Shown here: in pieces, positions 26,542 to 37,222 of the stretch
Layout: each line of letters begins with the position of its first letter
Position numbering within the stretch: position 1 is the first letter of the stretch
DNA from: Chromohalobacter israelensis
GTDB taxonomy: Bacteria > Pseudomonadota > Gammaproteobacteria > Pseudomonadales > Halomonadaceae
Assembly: GCA_000761475.1 (NCBI GenBank)
Contig: JQNW01000003.1
Span: 1 to 64,000 of the forward strand
Direction: 5' to 3'
Length of the DNA: 64,000 bases
Program-made: the position numbers and the translations under genes
Notes under the pieces: model-generated
What the model was told of the DNA's origin: nothing
The model's input: the letters and a program-made list of their open reading frames with translations, nothing else
The model's database searches: none

Positions 26542-27069
26542 ATGTTGACCACACGACTCCCCAAGCAGGTCGAGCCCTACAAGCTCGCCGCCAATCATGA
26601 ATCCCTCGAGGGGCTGGTATCGCTCGACGCGATGTCGCGCCTCGGCGAAGAGATTGGCGCGCAGCAAGGCGATTGCGAAGTCCGTCTGGACTTCGGCATC
26701 GATACCCAGGGGCGTCGCCGCATGGAGGGGCAGCTCCAGGCGGCCGTGCAGATCCCTTGCCGGCGTTGCCTGCAGCCCATGCCCGTCACGCTGGAGAGTC
26801 GCTTTCTGCTGGGGCTTGTCAGCGATGACAGCCTGGCGAGCGAATTGCCGAGCGACTACGAGCCGGTGTTGGTGGAAAACGAACAGCTGAATCTTCTGCC
26901 GGTGGTCGAGGATGAGCTCATCCTCAGCCTGCCTCAGGTGATTTATCATGATGAGGCGGATTGCCCCGTCTCGCGCGACCAGCTGGAAAGCGGCGCTGAT
27001 GCCGACGTGTCGGAGCAGCCTGCTGCAAGCCCTTTCGAGGTGCTGCGCAACTTGAAAGGCAAACTTTGA
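26542..27069 (+). CDS. yceD: 23S rRNA accumulation protein YceD (DUF177)
   Basis: This 175-residue protein is the DUF177/YceD family member that precedes rpmF and is needed for normal 23S rRNA levels in several bacteria. The CRRC pair (IPCRRCLQPM, about residues 72-76), LLPVVEDELILSLP and C-terminal NPF-like SPFEVLRNLKGK are diagnostic. The start ATG 26542 aligns with the E. coli start. There is no Shine-Dalgarno site, and the promoter places transcription start within about 4 nt, so a leaderless message is inferred. It is followed 29 bp later by rpmF. Confidence 0.92.
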   Translation: MLTTRLPKQVEPYKLAANHESLEGLVSLDAMSRLGEEIGAQQGDCEVRLDFGIDTQGRRRMEGQLQAAVQIPCRRCLQPMPVTLESRFLLGLVSDDSLASELPSDYEPVLVENEQLNLLPVVEDELILSLPQVIYHDEADCPVSRDQLESGADADVSEQPAASPFEVLRNLKGKL

Positions 27070-27098
27070 ATCATCGTCGACACTCTGGAGTGTAACCC

Positions 27099-27269
27099 AT
27101 GGCAGTTCAACAGAACCGCAAGACCCGTTCCAAGCGTGGCATGCGTCGCAGCCACGATGCGCTGAGCGCACCGACCCTGTCTCAGGACAAGGAAACCGGC
27201 ACCACGCATCGTCGTCACCACGTGGCGCCCGATGGCTTCTATCGTGGCCGCAAGGTCGTCGACGTTTAA
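27099..27269 (+). CDS. rpmF: 50S ribosomal protein L32
   Basis: This 56-residue ribosomal protein translates as [20 protein letters not shown] and ends [11 protein letters not shown], matching E. coli L32 closely. It has no cysteine pairs and so is the zinc-free form. A ribosome site, CTGGAG, lies about ten bases upstream. It lies between yceD and plsX, the standard gammaproteobacterial order that couples ribosome and membrane-lipid synthesis. Confidence 0.97.
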   Translation: MAVQQNRKTRSKRGMRRSHDALSAPTLSQDKETGTTHRRHHVAPDGFYRGRKVVDV

Positions 27270-27287
27270 GACGTCGTCGCCACGCAC

Positions 27288-28427
27288 GTGACCGTGCGAA
27301 TCGCTATCGATGCGATGGGCGGGGACCTGGGTCCCCGCGCCACCGTTCTCGGTTCTCTTCAGGCGCTCAGCATGCATCCGGATCTCGAGATCCAGATGTA
27401 CGGCCCTCGCGAAGCGCTGGAAGATGAGCTGGAGACCCTTCCCAAACGCCTTTCCGGCTACCGCTCCCGACTCGTCCTGCATGATGCGCCTCGCGTCATC
27501 TCGCAGGCTATGCGTGTGGCGAGCGCGCTGCGTGAAGCCGAGGGGTCGAGCATGCTCGGGGCGTTGTCGAGCGTGCGCGAAGGGCGGGCGCAGGCGTGCG
27601 TCAGCGCCGGCAATACCGGTGCGCTGATGGCGCTGGGGCGTCGCGAGCTGGGCACGATCAGCGGTATCTCCCGGCCTGCCATCAGCACGGCCGTGCCGAC
27701 GCAGGACGGAGGGCGCTGCTATCTGCTCGACCTGGGGGCCAACGTCGATGTTCAGGCGCGCCATCTGGTCGATTTCGCCCGCATGGGGGCGGTCATGGCG
27801 CGCGTGGTCGATGAAGTGGCGGTGCCTCGCGTGGCGCTCTTGAACATCGGCGTCGAGGCCAACAAGGGCGTGCCCAGCGTGCGCGATGCGGATCGGTGTC
27901 TGCGTGAAGACGCGAGCCGCCGCATCGGCGACGGTACGTTCGACTATATCGGCTATCTCGAGGGCGACGGCATCTTTTCCGGTGCGGCGGACGTCGTGGT
28001 CTGCGACGGTTTCGTGGGCAACACGGTACTCAAGGCCAGCGAAGGGTTGGCGACGATGCTGCTGACGCGATTGCAAGAAACGTTCGAGGCACATTTGACG
28101 ACGCGCATGGTGAGAGCGATGGCGCGCCCGGCATTGCTGCGTCTCAAGCGTCGGCTCGACCCGGTGCGCTATAATGGCGCCAGTCTCCTGGGACTTGCCG
28201 GTATCGCCGTCAAGAGCCACGGGGGGGCGGATGCCAAGGGATTTGCCTATGCCGTGTCGCGTGCAGTGCGCGAAATCGACATGGACCTGCCGGCGCATCT
28301 GGCGCGGGCATTGAGCGACGAGGGCGCTGCCAAGCCTTCTACCCACTCGGCCGCGACAGTCGGCGGTCGAGTGGATAGCGGGTTGGCGAGTGACGCCAGA
28401 CCCGACGACTCCCATCCTCAAAGGTGA
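27288..28427 (+). CDS. plsX: phosphate acyltransferase PlsX
   Basis: This 379-residue enzyme converts acyl-ACP to acyl-phosphate, the first step of the PlsX-PlsY route to phosphatidic acid. The family start [31 protein letters not shown] and [16 protein letters not shown] are all present. The start is GTG 27288. The C-terminus runs about 35 residues past the usual end with a Ser/Asp/Ala-rich tail of unlike composition. The gene is followed 5 bp later by fabD, with no fabH between them, unlike E. coli but like Pseudomonas. Confidence 0.95.
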   Translation: MTVRIAIDAMGGDLGPRATVLGSLQALSMHPDLEIQMYGPREALEDELETLPKRLSGYRSRLVLHDAPRVISQAMRVASALREAEGSSMLGALSSVREGRAQACVSAGNTGALMALGRRELGTISGISRPAISTAVPTQDGGRCYLLDLGANVDVQARHLVDFARMGAVMARVVDEVAVPRVALLNIGVEANKGVPSVRDADRCLREDASRRIGDGTFDYIGYLEGDGIFSGAADVVVCDGFVGNTVLKASEGLATMLLTRLQETFEAHLTTRMVRAMARPALLRLKRRLDPVRYNGASLLGLAGIAVKSHGGADAKGFAYAVSRAVREIDMDLPAHLARALSDEGAAKPSTHSAATVGGRVDSGLASDARPDDSHPQR

Positions 28428-28432
28428 CTGTC

Positions 28433-29392
28433 ATGACTCAATCCCTCGCCCTTGTCTTTCCAGGGCAGGGCTCCCAGCAGGTCGGCATGCTGAGGGAGCT
28501 GGCCGAGCGCTACAGCGTGGTGCGGACCACGTTCGACGAAGCCTCGGGCGCGCTGGGTTACGATCTCTGGAAAGTGGTCCAGGAAGGCCCGGAAAGCACC
28601 TTGAACACCACCGCCTGCACGCAGCCGGCACTATTGACGTCCAGCGTGGCGATCTGGCGTGTCTGGCAGGAGCTGGAAGGCCCGCGCCCGCTGGTCATGG
28701 CCGGCCACAGCCTGGGCGAATACAGCGCCATGGTCTGCGCCGGCGTCATCGGTTTCGCCGAGGGCGTGCGCCTGGTGCGCCTGCGTGGCGAGGCCATGCA
28801 GGCGGCCGTGCCGGAAGGCCAGGGCGCCATGGCGGCCGTGCTGGGCCTCGACGATGAAACGGTCGAGACCGCGTGTCGCGATGCGGCGCAAGGTGAAGTG
28901 GTGTCGGCGGTCAACTATAATGCGCCGGGTCAGGTCGTGATCGCGGGCAACAAGTCGGCCGTGGAGCGTGCCATTTCGCTGTGTCAGGAGGCGGGAGCCA
29001 AGCGCGCTCTGCCGTTGCCGGTGTCGGTGCCGTCGCACTGCGCGCTGATGCAGCCGGCCGCCGAGCGTCTCGCCGAGGAAATCGGCGGTCTCGATCTCAA
29101 GACGCCGCGCTACACCGTGGTGCAGAACGTCGATGCCCGTGCTCACGACGACGTCGACACGCTCAGTCAGCGTCTCGTCGAACAGCTTTATCGCCCGGTG
29201 CGCTGGACGGACTGCGTCAACGCCATGCACGAACGTGGCGCCCGGGTGTTCATCGAGTGCGGCCCCGGCAAGGTGCTGACCGGTCTCAACAAGCGGATTC
29301 AGCGTCAGGCCAAGGGGCTGGCCGTCAACGACCCCGACTCGCTGGAAAGCGCGCTGGAGCTGGCGCGTAGCGAAGGGGATGAATCTCAGTGA
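28433..29392 (+). CDS. fabD: malonyl-CoA:ACP transacylase
   Basis: This 319-residue cytoplasmic enzyme loads malonate onto acyl carrier protein for fatty-acid elongation. It shows LVFPGQGSQ at the start, the nucleophile S93 in GHSLGE, the substrate-binding Arg in RLRGEAMQ, and the catalytic His in VPSHCALM. The start 28433 was chosen because AAGGTG lies six bases upstream; an in-frame GTG at 28424 is less well placed. It overlaps or abuts the beginning of fabG. Confidence 0.96.
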   Translation: MTQSLALVFPGQGSQQVGMLRELAERYSVVRTTFDEASGALGYDLWKVVQEGPESTLNTTACTQPALLTSSVAIWRVWQELEGPRPLVMAGHSLGEYSAMVCAGVIGFAEGVRLVRLRGEAMQAAVPEGQGAMAAVLGLDDETVETACRDAAQGEVVSAVNYNAPGQVVIAGNKSAVERAISLCQEAGAKRALPLPVSVPSHCALMQPAAERLAEEIGGLDLKTPRYTVVQNVDARAHDDVDTLSQRLVEQLYRPVRWTDCVNAMHERGARVFIECGPGKVLTGLNKRIQRQAKGLAVNDPDSLESALELARSEGDESQ

Positions 29393-29409
29393 TGAATGCG
29401 GGAAATCAG

Positions 29410-30153
29410 ATGACAAGCGAACGTAGGGTCGCCCTGGTCACGGGGGCCAGTCGTGGCATCGGGCAAGCGATTGCACGCGAGCTCGGCCGCCAGGGACGCG
29501 TGGTGATCGGCACCGCTACCAGCCAGGCGGGCGCCGACAGCATCGATGCCGACCTCAAGGCGCACGGCATCGACGGGGCGGGTCGCGTGCTCGACGTGAC
29601 CGATCAGGCCAGCGTCGATGCCCTGATCAAGTCCATCGGCGAGGAATTCGGCGCGCCCACCATCCTGGTCAACAATGCCGGCATCACGCGCGACAATCTG
29701 TTGATGCGCATGAAGGAAGACGAATGGGACGCGGTGCTCGACACCAACCTCAAGTCGTTGTACCGCGTCACCAAGGCCTGCGTGCGGGGGATGACCAAGG
29801 CGCGCTTCGGGCGTATCGTCAGCATCAGTTCGGTCGTGGCCACCATGGGGAATCTGGGCCAGAGCAACTATGCGGCGGCCAAGGCCGGGATGGAAGGGTT
29901 TTCCCGTTCTCTGGCACGTGAAGTCGCTTCGCGCGGAATCACCGTCAACAGCGTGGCGCCGGGTTTCATCGCTACCGACATGACGCAAGCACTGCCTCAG
30001 GCTCAGCATGATGCACTGCTTGAAAACATTCCCCTGGCACGCCTGGGCGCGCCTGAGGAAATCGCTGCCGCCGTCGGCTTCCTGACCAGTGACGGTGCCG
30101 GTTACATCACCGGTGAAACGCTGCAGGTCAACGGCGGCATGAATATGCGTTAA
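29410..30153 (+). CDS. fabG: 3-oxoacyl-ACP reductase
   Basis: This 247-residue NADPH-dependent SDR enzyme reduces beta-ketoacyl-ACP. The cofactor motif TGASRGIG (11-18), NNAG (88-91) and catalytic S141, Y154, K158 are visible with normal spacing. The start 29410 has GGGA six bases upstream and gives the family's usual N-terminus; GTG 29389 or ATG 29392, coupled to the fabD stop, would add six or seven residues. It is followed by a 99-bp gap to acpP. Confidence 0.95.
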   Translation: MTSERRVALVTGASRGIGQAIARELGRQGRVVIGTATSQAGADSIDADLKAHGIDGAGRVLDVTDQASVDALIKSIGEEFGAPTILVNNAGITRDNLLMRMKEDEWDAVLDTNLKSLYRVTKACVRGMTKARFGRIVSISSVVATMGNLGQSNYAAAKAGMEGFSRSLAREVASRGITVNSVAPGFIATDMTQALPQAQHDALLENIPLARLGAPEEIAAAVGFLTSDGAGYITGETLQVNGGMNMR

Positions 30154-30171
30154 CGCCCCTGCAGGCGCTGG

Positions 30172-30198
30172 TTGCGTCGTCTGGGAGCGGTCTATAAA
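30172..30198 (+). promoter_or_regulatory. candidate acpP promoter
   Basis: TTGCGT (30172-30177) and TATAAA (30193-30198) lie 15 bp apart in the fabG-acpP gap. The spacing is short, so it is only a candidate. A separate acpP promoter would fit the high demand for ACP, as known in E. coli. Confidence 0.35.
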
Positions 30199-30252
30199 CT
30201 ACCCGCAGCTTTCTAGAGCTAGCGGATTCGTACCACTAGGAGTAACGATATA

Positions 30253-30486
30253 ATGAGCACCATCGAAGAGCGCGTGAAGAAGGTTGTGGCCGAGCGCCTG
30301 AACGTCAAGGAAGAAGACATCCAGAACACGTCTTCCTTCACCGAGGATCTCGGCGCCGACTCGCTGGATACCGTCGAGCTGGTGATGGCGCTCGAAGAGG
30401 AATTCGACACCGAGATTCCCGATGAAGAAGCCGAGAAGATCACCACCGTTCAGGAAGCGATCGACTACGTCGTCGCTCACCAGTAA
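30253..30486 (+). CDS. acpP: acyl carrier protein
   Basis: This 77-residue acidic protein carries growing acyl chains on phosphopantetheine attached to S37 in the motif [14 protein letters not shown]. The four-helix length and Glu/Asp-rich surface are typical. The ribosome site AGGAG lies about ten bases upstream. It lies in the conserved fabD-fabG-acpP-fabF order but has its own likely promoter and a terminator behind it, so it can be expressed separately. Confidence 0.98.
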   Translation: MSTIEERVKKVVAERLNVKEEDIQNTSSFTEDLGADSLDTVELVMALEEEFDTEIPDEEAEKITTVQEAIDYVVAHQ

Positions 30487-30526
30487 GTAGAGCGGTGCCG
30501 GGTCGGCCCGGTTCGAAATCGACTCG

Positions 30527-30564
30527 CGAAGGCCGCTCTGTCATCAGGGCGGCCTTCGTCGTTT
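30527..30564 (+). terminator. Rho-independent terminator after acpP
   Basis: A 10-bp stem, CGAAGGCCGC with GCGGCCTTCG around a 12-nt loop, is followed by a short T-rich stretch (TCGTCGTTT). It separates acpP from fabF. Confidence 0.75.
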
Positions 30565-30602
30565 GTGCATGCTTGCCGTCTCCATCCCGGCGGCGAATCG
30601 GG

Positions 30603-30608
30603 TATAAT
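30603..30608 (+). promoter_or_regulatory. candidate fabF -10 box
   Basis: A perfect TATAAT lies 52 bp before the fabF start, after the acpP terminator. No good -35 stands at 16-18 bp. A start here would drive fabF-pabC-mltG-tmk-holB. Confidence 0.5.
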
Positions 30609-30660
30609 GCGCGCCAAACACGGCCATGCCGTGCCAACTCGCAAGTCTGGAGGAGAGCTG

Positions 30661-31893
30661 ATGCCTCGTAAAAGGGTCGTGGTGACCGGATTGGGCCTAG
30701 TGACCCCTGTCGGTAACACTGTCAAGGAAAGCTGGGACAACATCCTGGCAGGCAAGAGCGGCATCTCGCTGATCGACCAGTTCGATACGTCGGGATTCAA
30801 CACGCGCTTCGGCGGTTCGGTGAAGGACTTCGATATCAGTCCGTACCTGAACCCCAAGGATGCGCGCAAGATGGATCTGTTCATCCAGTACGGAATCGCG
30901 GCGGCCGGGCAGGCCATCGCCGACGCCGGGCTGGAAAGCAACGACGACAACGCGGACCGCATCGGTGTGGCGATCGGCTCGGGCATCGGCGGTCTGCCGA
31001 TGATCGAGCACAACCACAACGCACTGAACCGTGGCGGGCCGCGCAAGATTTCCCCCTTCTTCGTGCCCGGGTCGATCATCAACATGATCTCCGGCAATCT
31101 GGCGATCCAGCATGGCTTTCGCGGTCCCAACATCGCCATTACCACGGCGTGCACCACCGGGACGCATAACATCGGCTACGCGGCTCGCACCATCGCGTAC
31201 GGCGATGCGGATGCCATGGTCTGCGGCGGGGCCGAAATGGCCACCACGCCGCTGGGCCTGGGCGGGTTCTCGGCGGCCCGCGCGCTGTCCACGCGCAATG
31301 ACGATCCCGCCGCGGCGAGCCGCCCCTGGGATCGCGAGCGCGACGGTTTCGTGCTCTCCGACGGGGCCGGGGTGCTGGTGCTGGAAGAGTACGAGCATGC
31401 CAAGCGCCGAGGCGCGCCCATCTATGCCGAGCTGCTGGGCTTCGGCATGAGCGACGACGCCTATCACATGACCGCGCCCAATGGCAGCGGCGCCGAGATG
31501 GCGATGCGCAACGCGGTCAAGGATGCGGGCATCGAGGCCGGCCAACTGGGCTACATCAATGCGCACGGCACCTCCACCCAGGCGGGCGATGTCGCCGAGA
31601 GCCAGGCGGTGGAGCGCGTCATGGGCGAGGCGGCCAAGTCCGTGGCGGTGAGTTCCACGAAGTCGATGATCGGTCACTTGCTGGGTGCCGCCGGCGCGGT
31701 CGAGGCGATCTTCAGCATCCTCGCCATTCGCGATCAGGTCGCGCCGCCGACCATCAATCTCGACGACCCCGATGAAGGCTGCGTGCTCGACTACGTGCCC
31801 AACACGGCGCGCGAGATGGCCATCGACTACACCCTGTCGAACTCCTTCGGCTTCGGTGGTACCAACGGGTCACTGATCTTCGGTCGTACCTGA
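30661..31893 (+). CDS. fabF: 3-oxoacyl-ACP synthase II
   Basis: This 410-residue condensing enzyme elongates acyl-ACP with malonyl-ACP. The Cys-His-His triad is present: C164 (TTACTTG), His in NAHGTST (about 304) and His in IGHLLGAAG (about 341). Length matches FabF (KAS II). The start 30661 follows GGAGGAG; upstream in-frame codons show no similarity. It is followed 5 bp later by pabC. Confidence 0.96.
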   Translation: MPRKRVVVTGLGLVTPVGNTVKESWDNILAGKSGISLIDQFDTSGFNTRFGGSVKDFDISPYLNPKDARKMDLFIQYGIAAAGQAIADAGLESNDDNADRIGVAIGSGIGGLPMIEHNHNALNRGGPRKISPFFVPGSIINMISGNLAIQHGFRGPNIAITTACTTGTHNIGYAARTIAYGDADAMVCGGAEMATTPLGLGGFSAARALSTRNDDPAAASRPWDRERDGFVLSDGAGVLVLEEYEHAKRRGAPIYAELLGFGMSDDAYHMTAPNGSGAEMAMRNAVKDAGIEAGQLGYINAHGTSTQAGDVAESQAVERVMGEAAKSVAVSSTKSMIGHLLGAAGAVEAIFSILAIRDQVAPPTINLDDPDEGCVLDYVPNTAREMAIDYTLSNSFGFGGTNGSLIFGRT

Positions 31894-31898
31894 TCGCC

Positions 31899-32714
31899 AT
31901 GGGTGACGAGGCGGTACCGTTCGACGATCGGGGCCTCGCTTACGGGGACGGTCTCTTCGAGACCGTCCTCGTGCGTGACGGGCAGCCTGTCCTGTGGCAA
32001 GCGCACATGGCGCGGCTGGCACGGGGAGCCGACCGCCTGGGGCTGCCCATGCCGGCGGCCGAGACGTTGAACGCGCTGCCCGGGCGGGCGGAAGGTGGCC
32101 TGCAGGTGCTCAAGCTGCTCGTGACGCGCGGCAGTGGCGGGCGCGGGTACGCCGTGCCCGATACGCCCAGGCCGCGTCTGCGCTGGCGTTTCTCCCCCTT
32201 CGCGCCCATGCCCCGGCGATGGCGCGAGGGCGTGCACGTGCGCCTGTGCCACCTGCGCCTCGGTCATCAGCCGCTGCTGGCCGGCATCAAGCATCTCAAT
32301 CGTCTCGAGAACGTACTGGCGCGTCGCGAATGGCAGGCCCCCGAGATTGCCGAGGGCCTGCTCCGCGACCAGCAAGATCGCCTCGTCGAAGCGACCAGCA
32401 TGAATCTGGTATGGCGACGTCACGGGCGGCTGGAGACGCCGAGCCTGACAGCATGCGGCGTGGAAGGAACCCTGCTGTCGACCCTGCGCGAGCATTTGCC
32501 GATCCATGCCTGCGACGCGGGCATCGACGCCCTGGTCGAGGCCGAGGCGGCATGGGTGCTCAATTCGGTGCAAGGCGCCTGGCCACTGGCACGCCTGGAC
32601 GATGCGCAAGGTGGCTGTCTGAAGCGTTGGTCGATGGGTACCGAGCACAGGCAATTACAACGCCACGCCCAGGCGCTGCTGGGATATCCCGCGAGTGCCC
32701 TGGGCGAGGCTTGA
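31899..32714 (+). CDS. pabC: aminodeoxychorismate lyase
   Basis: This 271-residue PLP enzyme of fold type IV releases pyruvate from aminodeoxychorismate to give p-aminobenzoate for folate. Marks are DRGLAYGDGLFET near the start, the PLP Lys in GIKHLNRLENVLAR and EATSMNLVW. It lies between fabF and mltG, the conserved proteobacterial position. The start 31899 is only 5 bp after the fabF stop, so translation is likely coupled. The length is normal. Confidence 0.93.
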   Translation: MGDEAVPFDDRGLAYGDGLFETVLVRDGQPVLWQAHMARLARGADRLGLPMPAAETLNALPGRAEGGLQVLKLLVTRGSGGRGYAVPDTPRPRLRWRFSPFAPMPRRWREGVHVRLCHLRLGHQPLLAGIKHLNRLENVLARREWQAPEIAEGLLRDQQDRLVEATSMNLVWRRHGRLETPSLTACGVEGTLLSTLREHLPIHACDAGIDALVEAEAAWVLNSVQGAWPLARLDDAQGGCLKRWSMGTEHRQLQRHAQALLGYPASALGEA

Positions 32715-32728
32715 AACAAGGTAGCGAC

Positions 32729-33730
32729 ATGCGAGTGGTCAAGATTTTATTGGGCGGGGCGGCGCTGGTGGGCGTGGCGGCATTCGGCGCCTACCAGTAT
32801 TGGCAATCCCGGCTGGCGGCCCCGATCGCCCTCGAGGCGCCCACGATCTACGAGGTGCCGCGTGGCGCGGGGTTCCAGCAAATCCTGGGCGAGCTCGAGT
32901 CGCAAGGCATCATCGAGGCCGCCTGGCCGTACCGCGTGCTGGCGAAACTCTCGCCGGAAGCGGTGAACGGCCTGCGCTCCGGCGAGTTCGAGCTCACCCC
33001 GGGCATGAGCGGTCGCGAGATGGTGGCACGGCTCTCCAGTGACAATATCGTCACCTATCGCCTCACCATTCCCGAGGGGTGGACGTTCGCGCAGATGCGT
33101 CGCGCACTGGCCGAGGCCCCCAAGCTCGAGCATCGCACGCAGGACATGAGCGACGCGGAGGTCATGGCGGCGCTGGGGCATGAGGACGAGCATCCCGAAG
33201 GCCGCTTTTTCCCCGATACGTACCGCTATCACAAGGGAATGACGGATCTGGCGCTGCTCGAACGCGCCTATGCGCGCATGGACAACATGCTGCGCGACGC
33301 CTGGGCGGGACGCAGCGGCGATCTGCCGCTCGAGACGCCTTACGAAGCCCTCATCCTGGCGTCGTTGATCGAGCGCGAAACGGGCGTGCCGAATGAGCGT
33401 CGGCGGATCGCCGGCGTCTTCGTGCGGCGTCTCGAGCGTGGCATGCGCCTGCAGACCGATCCCACGGTCATCTACGGCATGGGCGAGGATTACGATGGCA
33501 ACATCACGCGCGATGATCTGCGTCGCGAAACGCCCTACAACACCTACGTGATCGACGGCCTGCCGCCCACGCCGATCGCCATGCCCGGCGAAGCTTCCCT
33601 GGAAGCTGCCGTGGACCCCGCCTCCGGGGACGCCCTGTATTTCGTGTCCCGGGGCGACGGATCGCACTATTTTTCCAGTACGCTGGCCGAACACAATGCC
33701 GCGGTACGCCGCTATATCCTCAACCGCTGA
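32729..33730 (+). CDS. mltG: endolytic peptidoglycan transglycosylase MltG
   Basis: This 333-residue inner-membrane protein (YceG family) cuts nascent glycan strands and sets their length. It has one N-terminal membrane segment (about 5-22), a LysM-like region, then the catalytic domain with the active Glu in SLIERETG (about residue 216) and LQTDPTVIYG, YNTYVIDGLPPTPI. The start ATG 32729 has AAGG nearby. It lies 14 bp after pabC and 18 bp before tmk in one transcription unit. Confidence 0.93.
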   Translation: MRVVKILLGGAALVGVAAFGAYQYWQSRLAAPIALEAPTIYEVPRGAGFQQILGELESQGIIEAAWPYRVLAKLSPEAVNGLRSGEFELTPGMSGREMVARLSSDNIVTYRLTIPEGWTFAQMRRALAEAPKLEHRTQDMSDAEVMAALGHEDEHPEGRFFPDTYRYHKGMTDLALLERAYARMDNMLRDAWAGRSGDLPLETPYEALILASLIERETGVPNERRRIAGVFVRRLERGMRLQTDPTVIYGMGEDYDGNITRDDLRRETPYNTYVIDGLPPTPIAMPGEASLEAAVDPASGDALYFVSRGDGSHYFSSTLAEHNAAVRRYILNR

Positions 33731-35355
<1,625 letters not shown>

Positions 35356-35440
35356 CGGTGCCGTGGCGTCGCCGACGGTGCGGCGATCGTGTCCGGTCGC
35401 TTCCGCATCGGTCCGATGCCCTTGTTACGGAGTGTTCTGC

Positions 35441-35770
35441 GTGGCGCAAAAAGCCTTGTCCCTGACATTTCACGATACCCAGACCCTGCACGCGGCCTAC
35501 ATGCCCTGGTTGCAGCGCGGCGGCATCTTCGTGCCCACGTCGGAGCGCTATTCGCTCGGCGATACGGTGTACCTGCTGGTGACCCTGCCGGAGGAAAGCG
35601 AGCGCCTGCCGGTGTCGGGGAGCGTCGCCTGGCTGTCGCCGCCCGGCATCGGGGGGCGGCGCGTGCCGGGCATCGGGGTGCATTTCAGCGCCGACGACCA
35701 GCGCGTGAAGACGTTGATCGAGGCGTGTCTCGACGGTGTCACGCCGACGCGTCCCAGCTATACCCTTTGA
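35441..35770 (+). CDS. pilZ: PilZ-domain protein, type IV pilus type
   Basis: This 109-residue single-domain protein is like Pseudomonas PilZ, which is required for type IV pilus assembly through PilB and FimX. The beta-barrel stretch GDTVYLLVTLP, VSGSVAWLSP and PGIGVHF is characteristic. The N-terminal RxxxR that binds cyclic-di-GMP is not seen, as in the pilus-type PilZ. The start is GTG 35441, with CGGAG eight bases before it. It lies between holB and tatD as in Pseudomonas. No pilus structural genes are in the window. Confidence 0.9.
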   Translation: MAQKALSLTFHDTQTLHAAYMPWLQRGGIFVPTSERYSLGDTVYLLVTLPEESERLPVSGSVAWLSPPGIGGRRVPGIGVHFSADDQRVKTLIEACLDGVTPTRPSYTL

Positions 35771-35818
35771 TTCATGCCGCGGGCCGTGTGCCGGCCCGTT
35801 CGATCGTTTAGGTACCCC

Positions 35819-36646
35819 ATGTTCGTTGATTCCCATTGTCACCTCGACCGACTCGATCTCGCCGCCCATGACGGCCAGCTCGCCACTGCCCTGGACGCCG
35901 CGCGCCAACGGGGCGTGCGTCAGTTCCTGGCGATCGCCGTCACGCTGGACGACGTGCCCGGGCTGGTCGATATCGCCCGTGCCCACGACGATGTGACGTT
36001 TTCCGCCGGCGTGCACCCCCTGCATACGGTGCCGGACGAACCCGACACCCAGGCCATCGTCGCCTGCGCCGAACGCCATGGGGCGGTGGCCATCGGCGAG
36101 ACGGGACTGGATTATCACTACGACGGCGTCGCCCACGACGTCCAGTACGCCCGCTTCGCCAACCATCTGCGTGCGGCTCGCGAGCTCGCGTTGCCGGTGA
36201 TCGTGCACACGCGTGACGCCAAGGAAGACACCCTGGCGCTGATCCGCGAGCATACCGACCCGGCGGTGGGAGGCGTGCTGCATTGCTTCACCGAGGACCT
36301 CGACATGGCGCGGGAAGCGATAAGGCTGGGGTTCTATATTTCCCTCTCCGGTATCGTCACCTTCCGCAATGCCACCGCCGTGCGTGAATTGGCGCGCCGC
36401 ATTCCGCTCGACCGTCTGCTGATCGAGACGGACAGCCCCTACCTGGCGCCGGTACCGCATCGCGGCAAGCCCAACGAGCCGCAATGGGTGGTGGAAGTCG
36501 CCGAGTGCATCGCCGCCGAGCGCGGGATCAGCGTCGACGAAGTGGCGATGCAGACCACCGCCAACTTTTATCGGCTGTTTCGCGAGGCATTGCCCGAGGC
36601 CCCGGAAGACGTGCGCGAGGCGCTGACGCACCTGACCGGCCAGTAA
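35819..36646 (+). CDS. tatD: TatD family metal-dependent hydrolase
   Basis: This 275-residue TIM-barrel hydrolase is of the YcfH/TatD group, proposed 3'-5' nucleases in DNA repair. Metal ligands are visible: HCH (H6, H8), GETGLDYHYD, a His in VIVHTRDA, a His in LHCFTE and Asp in ETDSPYLAP. It begins after a 48-bp gap from pilZ. The position next to holB-pilZ is conserved; the cellular substrate is not certain. Confidence 0.93.
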   Translation: MFVDSHCHLDRLDLAAHDGQLATALDAARQRGVRQFLAIAVTLDDVPGLVDIARAHDDVTFSAGVHPLHTVPDEPDTQAIVACAERHGAVAIGETGLDYHYDGVAHDVQYARFANHLRAARELALPVIVHTRDAKEDTLALIREHTDPAVGGVLHCFTEDLDMAREAIRLGFYISLSGIVTFRNATAVRELARRIPLDRLLIETDSPYLAPVPHRGKPNEPQWVVEVAECIAAERGISVDEVAMQTTANFYRLFREALPEAPEDVREALTHLTGQ

Positions 36647-36667
36647 TGCCATGCACGAGGAGGCAGC

Positions 36668-37222
36668 ATGTCACTTGAGTCGATGACCGCACACCTCGAG
36701 GCATCGCAGGCGAGCGAGATCCCGCCCCTCGACCGCTGGGATCCGCCGTTCTGCGGTGACATGGCCTTGACCATCGCCGCCGACGGCCGCTGGTGGCACG
36801 AGGGCGCGCCGATCGGTCGCGCACGTCTGGTGCGGCTGCTGTCGCGCCTGTTGCGGCGCGAGGCGGACGGCGACTATTACCTGGTGACGCCGGCCGAAAA
36901 GCTGCGCATCCAGGTCGAGGACCGTCCCTTCCTGATCGTCGATGCCGACTGCCAGGACGGGGTCTGGACGTTGACCACCCAATGGGGCGATAGCGTGACC
37001 CTCGACGCGTCGCGGCGCCTTGCGATCAGCCCCACGCCCGCCGGGGAGCCGGTGCCGGAAGTGCCCATCCGTTTCGGGCTGGCGGCGCGGCTCAATCGCA
37101 ACGTCTATTACCGTCTGATCGAACTTGCCGAGCTTTGCGAAGGTGACGAGGGCACGGCACTGGGGGTCTACAGCGACGGCATCTGGCAGCCGCTCGGGCA
37201 TCTTCCCGGGGAGCTGCCGTGA
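36668..37222 (+). CDS. DUF1285 family protein
   Basis: This 184-residue cytoplasmic protein is of unknown role. Family marks are the early PPLDRWDPPFCGDM, WWHEGAPIGRARLVRLLSRLL, a YYLVTPAEKLRIQVED strand and RLNRNVYYRLIELAE. Homologues sit next to tatD in Pseudomonas. A GAGGAGG site precedes the start. It overlaps the helicase gene by 4 bp (GTGA). Confidence 0.85.
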   Translation: MSLESMTAHLEASQASEIPPLDRWDPPFCGDMALTIAADGRWWHEGAPIGRARLVRLLSRLLRREADGDYYLVTPAEKLRIQVEDRPFLIVDADCQDGVWTLTTQWGDSVTLDASRRLAISPTPAGEPVPEVPIRFGLAARLNRNVYYRLIELAELCEGDEGTALGVYSDGIWQPLGHLPGELP

